A stretch of 64,000 bases of DNA from Geodermatophilus sabuli. Lineage in GTDB: Bacteria; Actinomycetota; Actinomycetes; Mycobacteriales; Geodermatophilaceae. Below, one piece after another: positions 46,638 through 54,406 of this stretch. The translations under genes and the position numbers were made by a program. The stretch is from assembly GCF_900215145.1 (NCBI RefSeq), contig NZ_OBDO01000001.1:434001-498000 (forward strand), written 5' to 3'. Within the stretch, counting starts at the first letter, position 1. Each line of letters opens with the position of its first letter. The notes beneath the pieces are model-generated. The model did not search any database. It had not been told where the DNA came from and saw nothing but the letters and a program-made list of their open reading frames with translations.

Positions 46638-46878
46638 GGAGTCGCGAAGCGGTCGCTCCAGATCGAGAGCAAGGGAGCGCCGGATCCCCGTTGATCTGTG
46701 CGGAACGGGGCGACGTCGACTGGGCCGAACACAGAGTTGCGTCGTCTTGACGCACCGGTGACGGCGCCGTGACGGGCGCCGCGGTTGCATGGTCGGACAG
46801 AGAAGTCGAGCACACCGGAAGACGTGAGGGTGCACTCTGCTCACGGTCTGACGGTCCAGCCATTCCCAGGAGACGGAC

Positions 46879-47829
46879 ATGAGCGACCATCAGTCAGTAT
46901 CAGGTCCCGACGACGGCGGCACATCGGGTCAGGCTCCCGGCCCCATGCCCGTCAGCGGGCACGAGTCGGTGTCCGGTGGCGCAGGAGCTGCTGAATCGGC
47001 TGCCGCCATGGTGGCGGACAGCTTCGAGGGTCAGAGTGGGCTGCTGGAACTGGCTTCGGGTTTCAGCAGGGACGTCAGTGCAGAGTCGACACTGTCGGAG
47101 CAGGTACAGATCAGCCCTGCCCTGAGCTCTCTGCCTCCCGCCGAGTCGCTGGCTTTCGAGGAGCCCGAGACGGTATGCGGGAACGATGACCGTGTACGGA
47201 TCTCGCCGTGTACGAGCATCCCCTGGCGCTGGATCTGTGAGCTCCTCGTCACGTATCCGGACGGCGCTGGAGCGAGGGGTACGGGTTGGTTTCTCGGGCC
47301 GCGCACCGTCGGTACTGCCGGGCACGTCGTGTTCAGCAGGGCCAATGGCGGCTGGGCGCGTCAGATCGAGGTGATCCCTGGTATGGACGGCGCAAGTCGC
47401 CCGTTCGGCTCCCAGGTCGGGAACTCCTTCCGCAGCACGAATGGCTGGGTGAACAACACCGATCCGGAATACGATTACGGTGCGATCGTGCTGCCCACTG
47501 CCGACCTGGGGAACACCGTCGGGTTCTTCGGCTTCGCGGCCCTCTCGGACGCCTCGTACCAGAATCTGTTCGTCAACACCTCCGGTTACCCCGGGGACAA
47601 GCCATTCGGTACGCAGTGGTTCAACGCAGGGACCGTGACCCAGGCCACGCAGCGGCGGCTGTCGTACATGATCGACACATTCGGTGGCCAGAGCGGAAGT
47701 GCGGTGTGGCGTTTGCTCAACAACCAGCGGCACGTCGTCGGCATCCACGGTTACGGCGGTTGTCCGAACAAGGCGGTGCGCGTCACCGGCGAGGTCTTCA
47801 ACAACCTGCTGGCGTGGCGGAATGTCTGA
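46879..47829 (+). CDS. V8-like (glutamyl endopeptidase-type) serine protease
   Basis: A 316-aa chymotrypsin-fold protease. The catalytic triad is His149 (VGTAGHVV), Asp199 (EYDYGAIVL) and Ser272 (GGQSGSAVW). The S1-pocket His290 (VVGIHGYGG) is typical of Glu-specific V8/GSE enzymes. Residues 1-100 are a Ser/Gly/Glu-rich propeptide-like region with no signal peptide or membrane helix, so export, if any, is unusual. AGGAGACGGAC precedes ATG 46879. It is followed by a small OB-fold-like gene and lies in a decayed mobile region with a subtilase 4 kb downstream. Base composition is less GC-rich than the chromosome core. Confidence 0.88.
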   Translation: MSDHQSVSGPDDGGTSGQAPGPMPVSGHESVSGGAGAAESAAAMVADSFEGQSGLLELASGFSRDVSAESTLSEQVQISPALSSLPPAESLAFEEPETVCGNDDRVRISPCTSIPWRWICELLVTYPDGAGARGTGWFLGPRTVGTAGHVVFSRANGGWARQIEVIPGMDGASRPFGSQVGNSFRSTNGWVNNTDPEYDYGAIVLPTADLGNTVGFFGFAALSDASYQNLFVNTSGYPGDKPFGTQWFNAGTVTQATQRRLSYMIDTFGGQSGSAVWRLLNNQRHVVGIHGYGGCPNKAVRVTGEVFNNLLAWRNV

Positions 47830-47849
47830 CCCCGGCTGGAGCACATGCG

Positions 47850-48095
47850 GTGGACGGTGGGACGTCGGAGATCGACGGTGCGATCATCGCGATCAGAGAG
47901 ACGTGGCCGCTTCAACTGGTCGTGGAGGCTCCGGGCGGTCGCCATGACGTCGCGCTGTCCGAGGACACGGCACTGACTCGCGCCGGCACTCCGGTGGGGA
48001 GCGGGGCCCTCGAGGTCGGGGCGGTCGTACGCGTCGTCGGTCGCCTGTCGGCGCCACACGCGATGGTGGCCTCGCGCGTCGACATCCTGTCGTGA
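47850..48095 (+). CDS. Small DUF5666/OB-fold-like protein
   Basis: An 81-aa frame, GTG start at 47850 by best guess; the frame is open further upstream, overlapping the protease end. The pattern IDGAIIAIRETWPLQLVVEA then LSEDTALTRAGTPVGSGALE and VGAVVRVVGRL is the small beta-barrel of DUF5666-type proteins (x-G-x-I-x-x-I...D-T-x-x...L-x-x-G-x-x-V-x-V-x-G). It follows the V8 protease by 20 nt and may be its partner. Function unknown. Confidence 0.55.
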   Translation: MDGGTSEIDGAIIAIRETWPLQLVVEAPGGRHDVALSEDTALTRAGTPVGSGALEVGAVVRVVGRLSAPHAMVASRVDILS

Positions 48096-48371
48096 GGCTG
48101 CCGTTGACGTGCCGGGAGGAGCGTCCCTGCCGTCGTGTGACCCCCCGGCGCGACCCCGCCCGCGGCGAGGGAAGCCGTGCTCTGCGACGCACCGGATGAT
48201 GTGGAACCCGTCGGTTGATGCCGCGGGAGCCGGCTGTCGGGGGGCTGCGGTGAGCGCCCCGCCCACCAGTCCGCCGTCGCAGTCGGCTCCCCCCGTCGAG
48301 GGCGCGACGGACGCAGCCCTGGGCCCGTTCCGCCGCGCGCGGGTTCGTCACGGCCTGGTGGGCAGCCGTGC

Positions 48372-48719
48372 CTACGCCCGTGACCAGGAGTTCCTGAACA
48401 CGCCGGTCGTGGCGGTCTTCCAGATGGACATGATCGGGTCCGACAGGGTGGCGCGCAGTTGGCGCAGCTGGAGCACGGTCAGTGCGCGGGGCGCGGTCTT
48501 GGCTCGGCCGTTGACGGCGCCGAGGGCGCGGACCGGGTTCTGGGTGAGCGCGTCATGGCGGGCGGCCCAGCGTGCACATGCCCTCGATGAGTTCGACCCC
48601 ATCACAGCAGGAGTGACGGCGTCATCGAACAGGACCGTCGAGTCCACCAGGGAGCAGAACGTCCTCACCTCTTGGATCGACCTGTCGGACATTGCCAAGG
48701 CGCTCCGGCTGCTGGACAA
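48372..48719 (-). pseudogene. Tyrosine recombinase (integrase) core-binding fragment
   Basis: The minus strand reads SNSSRACARWAARHDALTQN, then PVRALGAVNGRAKTAPRALT and VLQLRQLRATLSDP. This is the junction between the SAM-like DNA-binding domain and the catalytic domain of actinobacterial phage integrases ('NPVR...RALT..EL..LR..L'). Both ends run out of frame, so only a fragment survives. The rest of 48096-48956 shows no other gene. Confidence 0.65.
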
Positions 48720-48956
48720 GGACGCCCGACCTGGCCGTCAAGGTCTGGGACCGCGCCGCCGGTGACGTCGCGAAACGGGGCCGTGACGGCGCCGCATAGC
48801 TCCATGAAGCGGCCATCGCGCTCAACCCCACGCCCGACTCGAGCCGGCGCCCACAACGACTGGGCCAGCGACGAGGGACAACAGCAGGTGAGGACGCACC
48901 ATCGACGCTTCAACTGTGCTCCGGACTCGAACCGTTCGTGCGAAAGGAGGTGTGCA
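48720..48956. other. Short gap before beta-helix gene, nothing recognised
   Basis: No gene seen. A near-perfect Shine-Dalgarno AAAGGAGGTG lies at about 48943-48952 for the next gene. Confidence 0.5.
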
Positions 48957-49904
48957 ATGCCGGGGACAGCCACCTACATCGTCTACAAGGTCGGTAATGC
49001 ATGCCGTGTATGGAACACGGCAACGAACAGCGACCTCGCCGGAGTCGGTACGACGCCCGAGGCCGCGCTGCAGAAGGCGCTCGACCTGGTTGACCCAGCG
49101 GACCCGGCCTCGGGAGGCGTCGGCGACGTATACGTCGCAGCAGGTGACTACCAGCTGACACTCCCCGCCGCTCAGTTCTCGGGTTTCAATCTGCACTCGT
49201 ATACGACACTGAAGCTCAACACGAAGGCGAGAATCATCGTCCGTCAAGGCTACGCCGCAGCAGTCTTCAACCTCTTGAGTGACGACGATGAGTTCCGCTT
49301 CGGCGTCGTCAACTCGATGATCGACGGTGGGCGGATCACGGAGCTGGGAAGGCCGGCAAACCCACAGTGGACAGCGTTCCGCCTCAAGGGGAGTTCGACT
49401 GGTGCCGTCCTGGGTGATCCTTCCTCCACCGCGGGGATGCAGTTCAACAAGATCGCCAACACCGAGGTGCAGTTCGCGAAGATCGGCCTCGAGATTGTTG
49501 TGGACCAGCTCAAGGGCTACGTCAACTCCAACACCTTCGAGTTCCTGCGCATGCTGAACTGTACGACGTTCGTCAGCTTCGAGATGGCGGACCTTCCGTA
49601 CACGACCGGCAATCCGATATTCGCTAATCGTTTCGCCGATCTGCAACTCAACTGCCAGTCGCATGCCCGCACGCAGATGGGCATACGCAACGTGACAGGG
49701 GAGTTGAACGAATTCGACTCGGTCAAGGTGTGGGACATCAATCAGGGGGTCGCGGCGCCAGGGCAGACCGATCCGCTGACGATTCAGGTCTCCGCGAGAG
49801 CCGCAAATACCATTATTGTCGGTGGCCTCCTGGTCGGCGCCAACGTGAAATCCAGGAACTTCAAGATCGAGTCCGGGACCACCAAGGTCCTGCCACCACC
49901 GTGA
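48957..49904 (+). CDS. Right-handed beta-helix (pectate-lyase-like) protein
   Basis: A 315-aa protein. The N-terminal segment (YIVYKVGNACRVWNTATN, PEAALQKALDLV, GDVYVAAGDYQL) reads like the start of pectin-lyase-fold or tail-spike-type proteins: a period of parameter-like strands followed by asparagine-rich coils (FNLHSYTTLKLNTKARIIV, NKIANTEVQFAKIGLEIV, NTFEFLRMLNCTTFV, NRFADLQLNCQSHART). No signal peptide. The AAAGGAGGTG ribosome site is unusually strong for this window, suggesting high expression or foreign origin; codon use is less GC-rich. It may bind or cleave a polysaccharide. I cannot assign a substrate. Confidence 0.72.
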   Translation: MPGTATYIVYKVGNACRVWNTATNSDLAGVGTTPEAALQKALDLVDPADPASGGVGDVYVAAGDYQLTLPAAQFSGFNLHSYTTLKLNTKARIIVRQGYAAAVFNLLSDDDEFRFGVVNSMIDGGRITELGRPANPQWTAFRLKGSSTGAVLGDPSSTAGMQFNKIANTEVQFAKIGLEIVVDQLKGYVNSNTFEFLRMLNCTTFVSFEMADLPYTTGNPIFANRFADLQLNCQSHARTQMGIRNVTGELNEFDSVKVWDINQGVAAPGQTDPLTIQVSARAANTIIVGGLLVGANVKSRNFKIESGTTKVLPPP

Positions 49905-50147
49905 CGTGATTTCTCGGTACGTTGCCGGTCGAGCAGGCGTCGCACGCCGCAGGATCGCGTTCTCGCTGCTCCAGCGACGCGTTGCGCCGGCGCAGCTCCC
50001 GCCGCTCCGCCGACTCGCCCGCCATTCCGCCGCCGCGATCACCGCTGGCCGGCGGGATCGGTCTGTCCCCGTAGTCGGCATCTTCAATCGGCGCTGCAGA
50101 CAGGACTCCGAGATTCCGAAGTCGCGGGTCACCTGGGAAGTCGTTGC
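49905..50147 (-). pseudogene. IS3-family OrfA (transposase helper) remnant
   Basis: The minus strand reads SQVTRDFGISESCLQRRLK, the HTH of IS3 OrfA proteins, and then RRSGGSCAGATRRWSSENAI and LRRATPA, a garbled version of the leucine-zipper 'LRRENAxLExENExLRRAxA'. No matching OrfB follows. It directly abuts the IS5 remnant, so one element probably inserted into the other. Confidence 0.7.
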
Positions 50148-50910
50148 ATTTGTGCGCGGTGAGCCGTCGGGCGCAGATGAGGGTGACGGCTGGTCGGACC
50201 AGCGCGGTGATGGTCGTGGCGGTGCGGCGCGTAGCGCAGGGCGAGGCATTTGCAGGACAGCAGCCAGCTGAGAGCGCGTTCGACGACCCAGCGGTGCTGC
50301 CGAGGTGGGCGCTGGAGTTGCGGCCGATGCAGACGATCCGGCGGTGATCCCACAGCGGCGCAGGTAGCGGCGGACCCCCGGGGTGTCATAGCCCGTGTCC
50401 GTATGCGGCTCGAGCGGCCGGCGCCGGGGATGGCCACGGCCGCCGCGCTTGATCGCCGGCATCGTGTCGAGGATCGGCTCGACGAACAGGCTGTCGTGCC
50501 GGTTCGCGGCCGAGACCAGCACGATCAGCGGTGGTCCGTGCGCGACGACGAGCAGGTGGTGCTGGCTGCCGCGCTTGCCCCGGTCGGTGGGGTGCGGGCC
50601 GGTCAGTGCACCCCTTCGCGCCCGGACGCTGACACTGTCGAGGCTGCCCCGGGACCAGTCGAGCTGTCCCTGTTCGCTCAGCCGGTCGACGACGGCCTGG
50701 CGGAGCCGGTCGAAGACCCCCGACCTGCTGTCATTCGTGCATCCGACGCCAGCAGGTCCAGCCCCACCCGTACCCGAGCTCGATCGGCTACGGGTCCAGC
50801 CGATGCCGGTGGAGGGCACGAAGGCGATGCCCTCGAGGACTCCCCGCAACTGTCCCCGGCGCCGGACCGCCCGATCGCGGCCTGCCGATGACGCGTCGGT
50901 GACGAGCTCG
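50130..50910 (-). pseudogene. IS5-family transposase, frameshifted
   Basis: One minus-strand frame gives LRGVLEGIAFVPSTGIGW, then GVFDRLRQAVVDRLSEQGQL, DWSRGSLDSVSVRARRGALT, GPHPTDRGKRGSQHHLLV and VSAANRHDS: the N-terminal and first two DDE blocks of IS5/IS427 transposases. The last block HRWVVERALSWLLSCKCLAL appears in another frame (50129-50437). A frameshift near 50350 therefore inactivates it. Inverted terminal repeats were not found by eye. Confidence 0.85.
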
Positions 50911-51171
50911 TGACGGTCGTCCGGGCATGGTCCTCGCGTCTCTCCGCGTGGCTCGGAGGGATGTGACTGCTCGGACTTCGAGGAGTCGCTGGCTGGGCTC
51001 CGCTGGAGTCGTGACCGTCGGATGTACGAGGCCGCCAACCCGTGCACGAGTGAGATCGGCGGCTCGCGTCCTGGATGGTGACCGCGCTCTGACGGGGATC
51101 CCGCGGACATCCATGCCAAGGAGCCGAGTCCGGCCGCACGAGTACATGCCGAGCGATGTCGAGGGGGAGCC

Positions 51172-52485
51172 GTGATCGATCAGACACTGCCGATGGGAGC
51201 CGATGGGGCCGGCCAGACGGCGGAGACCACAGGGAAGTACGTCGTCGTGTTCGCCGACGTCGACGCCAATCCCGCTCGGATGCTGGAATCGGTGCTGGGG
51301 GCTTCCAGCGTCGCGAACTCCCGGGACTTCGCGGACCAGGAGGCCGACGCCACCCAGGCGCCCGCCACGGTCTTCGCCGAGCTCGGCGTCGCGGTCGTGG
51401 CGGCGGACCCGGACCAGTTGTCCGCCCTGCAGACCTCCCCCGATGCCCAGGGTGCAATCCTGTCGATCGCGCCCGAGCGCATCTACCACCCTCTGCAGTC
51501 CACCGGCTATCTGGAGGGGTACCGGGACGCCGTCGCCGACCTCGCCGGTCGCCTCGGTGCCGGCTCCAACGGCAGCTCTGCCGCCACGATCGGCGGTCAG
51601 GTGGGCGTCGCCCAGTTCCCGGACACCGCCACCGCCAGCTGGGGTCTGCAGGCCACGCGGGTCCTCTCGTCCCCCCAGTCGGGCAAGGGGATCAAGGTCG
51701 CCATCCTGGACACGGGCTTCGAGACCGCGCATCCGGACTTCGTCGGGCGCAACATCACCTTGGCGTCCTTCATCCCCGGTGAGACCCCGAAGGACGGCCA
51801 CGGCCACGGAACACACTGCACGGGCACCGCGTGCGGACCCAAGAACCCGTCGGGCTCTCGCCGGTACGGGATCGCCTACGAGTCCGACATCTTCATCGGC
51901 AAGGTGTTGAGCAACTCCGGGTCCGGCAGCGACACGAGCGTCCTCGGTGGCATGAACTGGGCCATCGCACAGGGATGTCACGTCGTCTCGATGTCCCTGG
52001 GCGCCAACGTCCAGCCACCGCATCCGCCCTACACCGAGGTCGGGAGGCGCGCCCTCGACAAGGGGACACTCGTTGTCGCTGCAGCCGGCAACAACGCCCG
52101 GCGGCACGAACGGAGCTGGGGCTTCGTGGGCGCACCGGCCAACAGCCCGTACATCATGGCCATCGCCGCGCTGGAACAGGACCTGTCCGTGGCCTACTTC
52201 TCGGCCCGCAGCAGCACCAGCGGTACGGGCGGACAGCGCGGGGGACAGGTCGACAACGCCGGGCCTGGTTGGCAGGTGTACTCGTCGTGGATCCTGCCGC
52301 AGAAGTACCACACGATCAGCGGGACCAGCATGGCGACGCCGCACGCTTCCGGGATCGCCGCCCTGTGGGCACAGAAGACGGGCCTGCGCGGTGCCGCCCT
52401 CTGGTCGGTGTTGGCCCAGGAGAGCGACCGCCTCTACGAACCCGCTGTGGACGTCGGTGGTGGTCTGGTCCTCGCTCCCCAGTAG
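51172..52485 (+). CDS. S8 family (subtilisin-like) serine peptidase with N-terminal propeptide-like domain
   Basis: A 437-aa subtilase. Catalytic Asp180 (VAILDTGF), His212 (GHGTHCTG), oxyanion Asn in AAAGNNA, and Ser386 (SGTSMATPHASG) are all present. Residues about 21-108 (KYVVVFADVDANPARMLESV to ILSIAPERIYHPL) look like an inhibitor-I9-type propeptide, but there is no signal peptide, so it may act inside the cell or leave by a non-classical route. GAGGGGGAG precedes the GTG at 51172. It is followed 22 nt later by a 77-aa protein of propeptide-like pattern. Intact genes flanked by IS debris suggest acquired cargo that is still maintained. Confidence 0.9.
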   Translation: MIDQTLPMGADGAGQTAETTGKYVVVFADVDANPARMLESVLGASSVANSRDFADQEADATQAPATVFAELGVAVVAADPDQLSALQTSPDAQGAILSIAPERIYHPLQSTGYLEGYRDAVADLAGRLGAGSNGSSAATIGGQVGVAQFPDTATASWGLQATRVLSSPQSGKGIKVAILDTGFETAHPDFVGRNITLASFIPGETPKDGHGHGTHCTGTACGPKNPSGSRRYGIAYESDIFIGKVLSNSGSGSDTSVLGGMNWAIAQGCHVVSMSLGANVQPPHPPYTEVGRRALDKGTLVVAAAGNNARRHERSWGFVGAPANSPYIMAIAALEQDLSVAYFSARSSTSGTGGQRGGQVDNAGPGWQVYSSWILPQKYHTISGTSMATPHASGIAALWAQKTGLRGAALWSVLAQESDRLYEPAVDVGGGLVLAPQ

Positions 52486-52507
52486 GCGGCGGCGTTAGAG
52501 TCGGCGC

Positions 52508-52741
52508 ATGGTCAAGGTCACGGTGACCGTCGACGACCAGCACGTGGCCGCCATCGCCGACGTCGCCGAAGCACTCCGAGCCACCGGGATGCAGGTGGAA
52601 CAGGTGCTCGGCGACGTCGGCATGGTCCTCGGCAGCATCGATGACGGCGCCGAACAGTCGGTGCGTGCGGTCGACGGCGTGCAGTCAGTGGACCGCTCCC
52701 TGAACTTCCAACTCCCGCCGCCTGACTCACCGACCCAGTGA
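52508..52741 (+). CDS. Small subtilase-associated protein (propeptide/inhibitor I9-like)
   Basis: A 77-aa protein, MVKVTVTVDDQHVAAIADVA, then EALRATGMQVEQVLGDVGMV, then LGSIDDGAEQSVRAVDGVQ. The beta-alpha-beta-beta-alpha-beta spacing with a conserved 'V-x-x-V-D' end is that of I9 propeptides, which fold and inhibit subtilases. Homologues are sometimes misnamed ketohydroxyglutarate aldolase. Placed 22 nt after the S8 peptidase, it is the natural candidate for a stand-alone inhibitor or chaperone. Confidence 0.65.
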   Translation: MVKVTVTVDDQHVAAIADVAEALRATGMQVEQVLGDVGMVLGSIDDGAEQSVRAVDGVQSVDRSLNFQLPPPDSPTQ

Positions 52742-52834
52742 CCTGGTCCTCGGGTCCGGCACGATCATCCGATCCCGAGGGCAGCGGCACCCAGGTTCGA
52801 CCGGAGGCTCATTCTCCGCGGTTCGCAACATCCT

Positions 52835-52943
52835 CGCGCGGCTGTGCACCTGCTACGAGCACCGCGGCGACATCCACCTCGGCCTACTCCGGCTCGTCTG
52901 CGCCCTGATCCGTCATCGGCACCTGACCGTCGTTCTGAGATGA
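52835..52943 (+). pseudogene. Transposase C-terminal remnant (IS5-type)
   Basis: The plus strand reads CTCYEHRGDIHLGLLRLVCA and then LIRHRHLTVVLR before a TGA at 52941. This is the C-terminal 'RYERRxDIHLAFLxLACALICxRxL' end of IS5-type transposases. Everything upstream of it is missing. Confidence 0.7.
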
Positions 52944-53008
52944 CTTCTCAGGCGGCCAACCAGAACCGCGCCCGGATTCCACCGGCAAAGAGCGAGGGGA
53001 AACGGCTC

Positions 53009-53860
53009 GTGGACGACCACCCGGTCAAGGTGCAGCATGACCAGGTGCCTGGGGCACCAGAGTCGCTGACCACCTTCTATCGTGACTTCGACGAGAGCGG
53101 CCGGCTCACGCACGGCCACGGCCTCGTCGAGTTCCGGCGGACGCAAGCGCTGCTGCGCCGCCACCTGCCACCTCCGCCGGCACGTGTCCTCGACGTCGGC
53201 GGCGGACCCGGTGTGCACGCCACCTGGCTGGCCGACGACGGATACGACGTGCTCCTGCTCGATCCCGTGGAGCAGCATGTCGCGCGGGCGACCGCGCTCG
53301 CCGCCGGTCGATTCACCGCCCGCACCGGCGACGCCCGGTCCCTCGACCGAGCACCCGGCACCGTCGACGCAGTTCTGCTGCTCGGTCCCCTCTACCACCT
53401 TCCCGATCCCGCCGACCGTGCCACGGCGCTGCGCGAGGCCGTTCGGAGCGCGCGCCCCGGAGGTCTGGTCGCTGTTGCCGCGATCAGCCGCGTCGGCGGC
53501 GGTGCCGTGGACGCCGTCCGTCGAGACCTGCTGGCCGAACCGGCCGTCCGGTCCGCCGTGCATGACGTCCTGAACACGGGCTGGACCCGCCTGGCGCCCG
53601 CCTTCTACTTCCACACGCCAGACGAGCTCGGCGCGGAACTACTGGCCGCCGATCTGCTCGATGTCCGGGTGCATGGCCTGGAAGGACCGGCGTGGGCACT
53701 CGTGCCCGACCACGCCGGCTCGAGCGATCCGATCGTCACGACCGTCGCAGACCTTGCCGACCTTGCTGACGCCGACCCGATGACCGTGGGCGCCAGCAGT
53801 CACCTCCTGGCGATCGGCCATACGTCATCGAGCGGATCAGTACAGCTCCAAGCGCAGTGA
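53009..53860 (+). CDS. SAM-dependent methyltransferase (class I)
   Basis: A 283-aa protein from GTG 53009. Motif I is RVLDVGGGPGVHATWLA, the acidic residue after strand 2 is in LLLDPVEQHV, motif II is VDAVLLLGPLYHL, and motif III is ARPGGLVAVAAIS. These define a Rossmann-fold methyltransferase. GAGGGGA lies 10 nt before the GTG; an ATG at 52940 would add 23 residues but lies on the end of a transposase remnant. Substrate unknown. Its position inside IS debris suggests acquisition with the island. Confidence 0.85.
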   Translation: MDDHPVKVQHDQVPGAPESLTTFYRDFDESGRLTHGHGLVEFRRTQALLRRHLPPPPARVLDVGGGPGVHATWLADDGYDVLLLDPVEQHVARATALAAGRFTARTGDARSLDRAPGTVDAVLLLGPLYHLPDPADRATALREAVRSARPGGLVAVAAISRVGGGAVDAVRRDLLAEPAVRSAVHDVLNTGWTRLAPAFYFHTPDELGAELLAADLLDVRVHGLEGPAWALVPDHAGSSDPIVTTVADLADLADADPMTVGASSHLLAIGHTSSSGSVQLQAQ

Positions 53861-53924
53861 TCGGAATGGCCCGAGTGGGCCTGATCCAGTGAACGCTCAC
53901 CTGGGCCGTTGCCCATGTGGGCGC

Positions 53925-54110
53925 TCAGGTGTCCAGCGCTTCGAGCGCGGTGGCAGCGCCGGTGGTGGCGAGTTCGCGGCCGAAGTGGACGTCGGGGGTC
54001 ATGGAGGTGTCGGCGTGGCCGAGTTGGTCGGCGGCGGCGCGGGAGGACAGGTCCGCGTCATCCATCAGCGTCGCCACGGTCTTGCGGAGGGTGTTGGACG
54101 GGCGTCCCAT
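53925..54110 (-). pseudogene. Tyrosine recombinase (integrase), C-terminal remnant
   Basis: A 61-codon minus-strand frame: SNTLRKTVATLMDDADLSSR, then AAADQLGHADTSMTPDVHFG and RELATTGAATALEALDT. It holds the R-K-T-V box, the H-x-D 'QLGH' histidine and the position of the Tyr (here replaced: DVHFGR for D-x-Y-x-G-R). Only the C-terminal quarter remains and the nucleophile Tyr is lost. It lies about 150 nt from a tRNA-Asn 3'-end fragment, the normal att position for such an integrase. Confidence 0.8.
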
Positions 54111-54261
54111 GCCCCACCTCTGCCCGACCTCTGCTCATCAACCAGGGGCGGACGAAGGGGAGGAGGGAGCTACGGCGGTGCCTTCGTGCCCGTGAGACAG
54201 CTGATCACTGGCCAGTTCCAGCCAGCAGCGGGTGACACCAGTCAAGTGCGACCGGCCAACC

Positions 54262-54297
54262 GCAGGGTCACTGGTGCGAGTCCAGTCGGAGGAGCCA
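54262..54297 (+). other. tRNA-Asn 3'-end fragment (probable attachment-site relic)
   Basis: The stretch has a T-stem ACTGG/CCAGT around loop TGCGAGT, followed by the acceptor strand CGGAGGA and GCCA. This matches the 3' half of tRNA-Asn(GTT) as I remember it (CACTGG-TTCGAGT-CCAGTCxGAGGAGCCA) with one T-to-G change in the T-loop. No matching 5' half (TCCTCCG...) precedes it, so it is not a functional tRNA. Integrases of this type often insert at tRNA 3' ends, leaving such a copy at one junction. Confidence 0.65.
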
Positions 54298-54406
54298 CAC
54301 GAGGTCCCTGACCACCGGAGGCGCAGGTCGAGGGCCTTCGTCGTCGGTGCGGGACGTCGTCTCCGTCATCACCAGCCCGCCCGTACGGCGACGGGCGGGC
54401 CACGGT

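Larger units (their letters stand above)
53861..54406. other. Island right edge: integrase tail, tRNA fragment, otherwise empty
   Basis: Apart from the integrase remnant and tRNA-Asn relic, nothing recognisable is here. A small hairpin GGCCC-GAGT-GGGCC follows the methyltransferase (about 53872-53885). Chromosomal synteny seems to resume with the helicase. Confidence 0.5.

Noticed and set aside
54240-54300. Functional tRNA-Asn gene
   Set aside because: Only the 3' T-arm and acceptor strand are present; no D-arm, anticodon arm or 5' acceptor strand was found.
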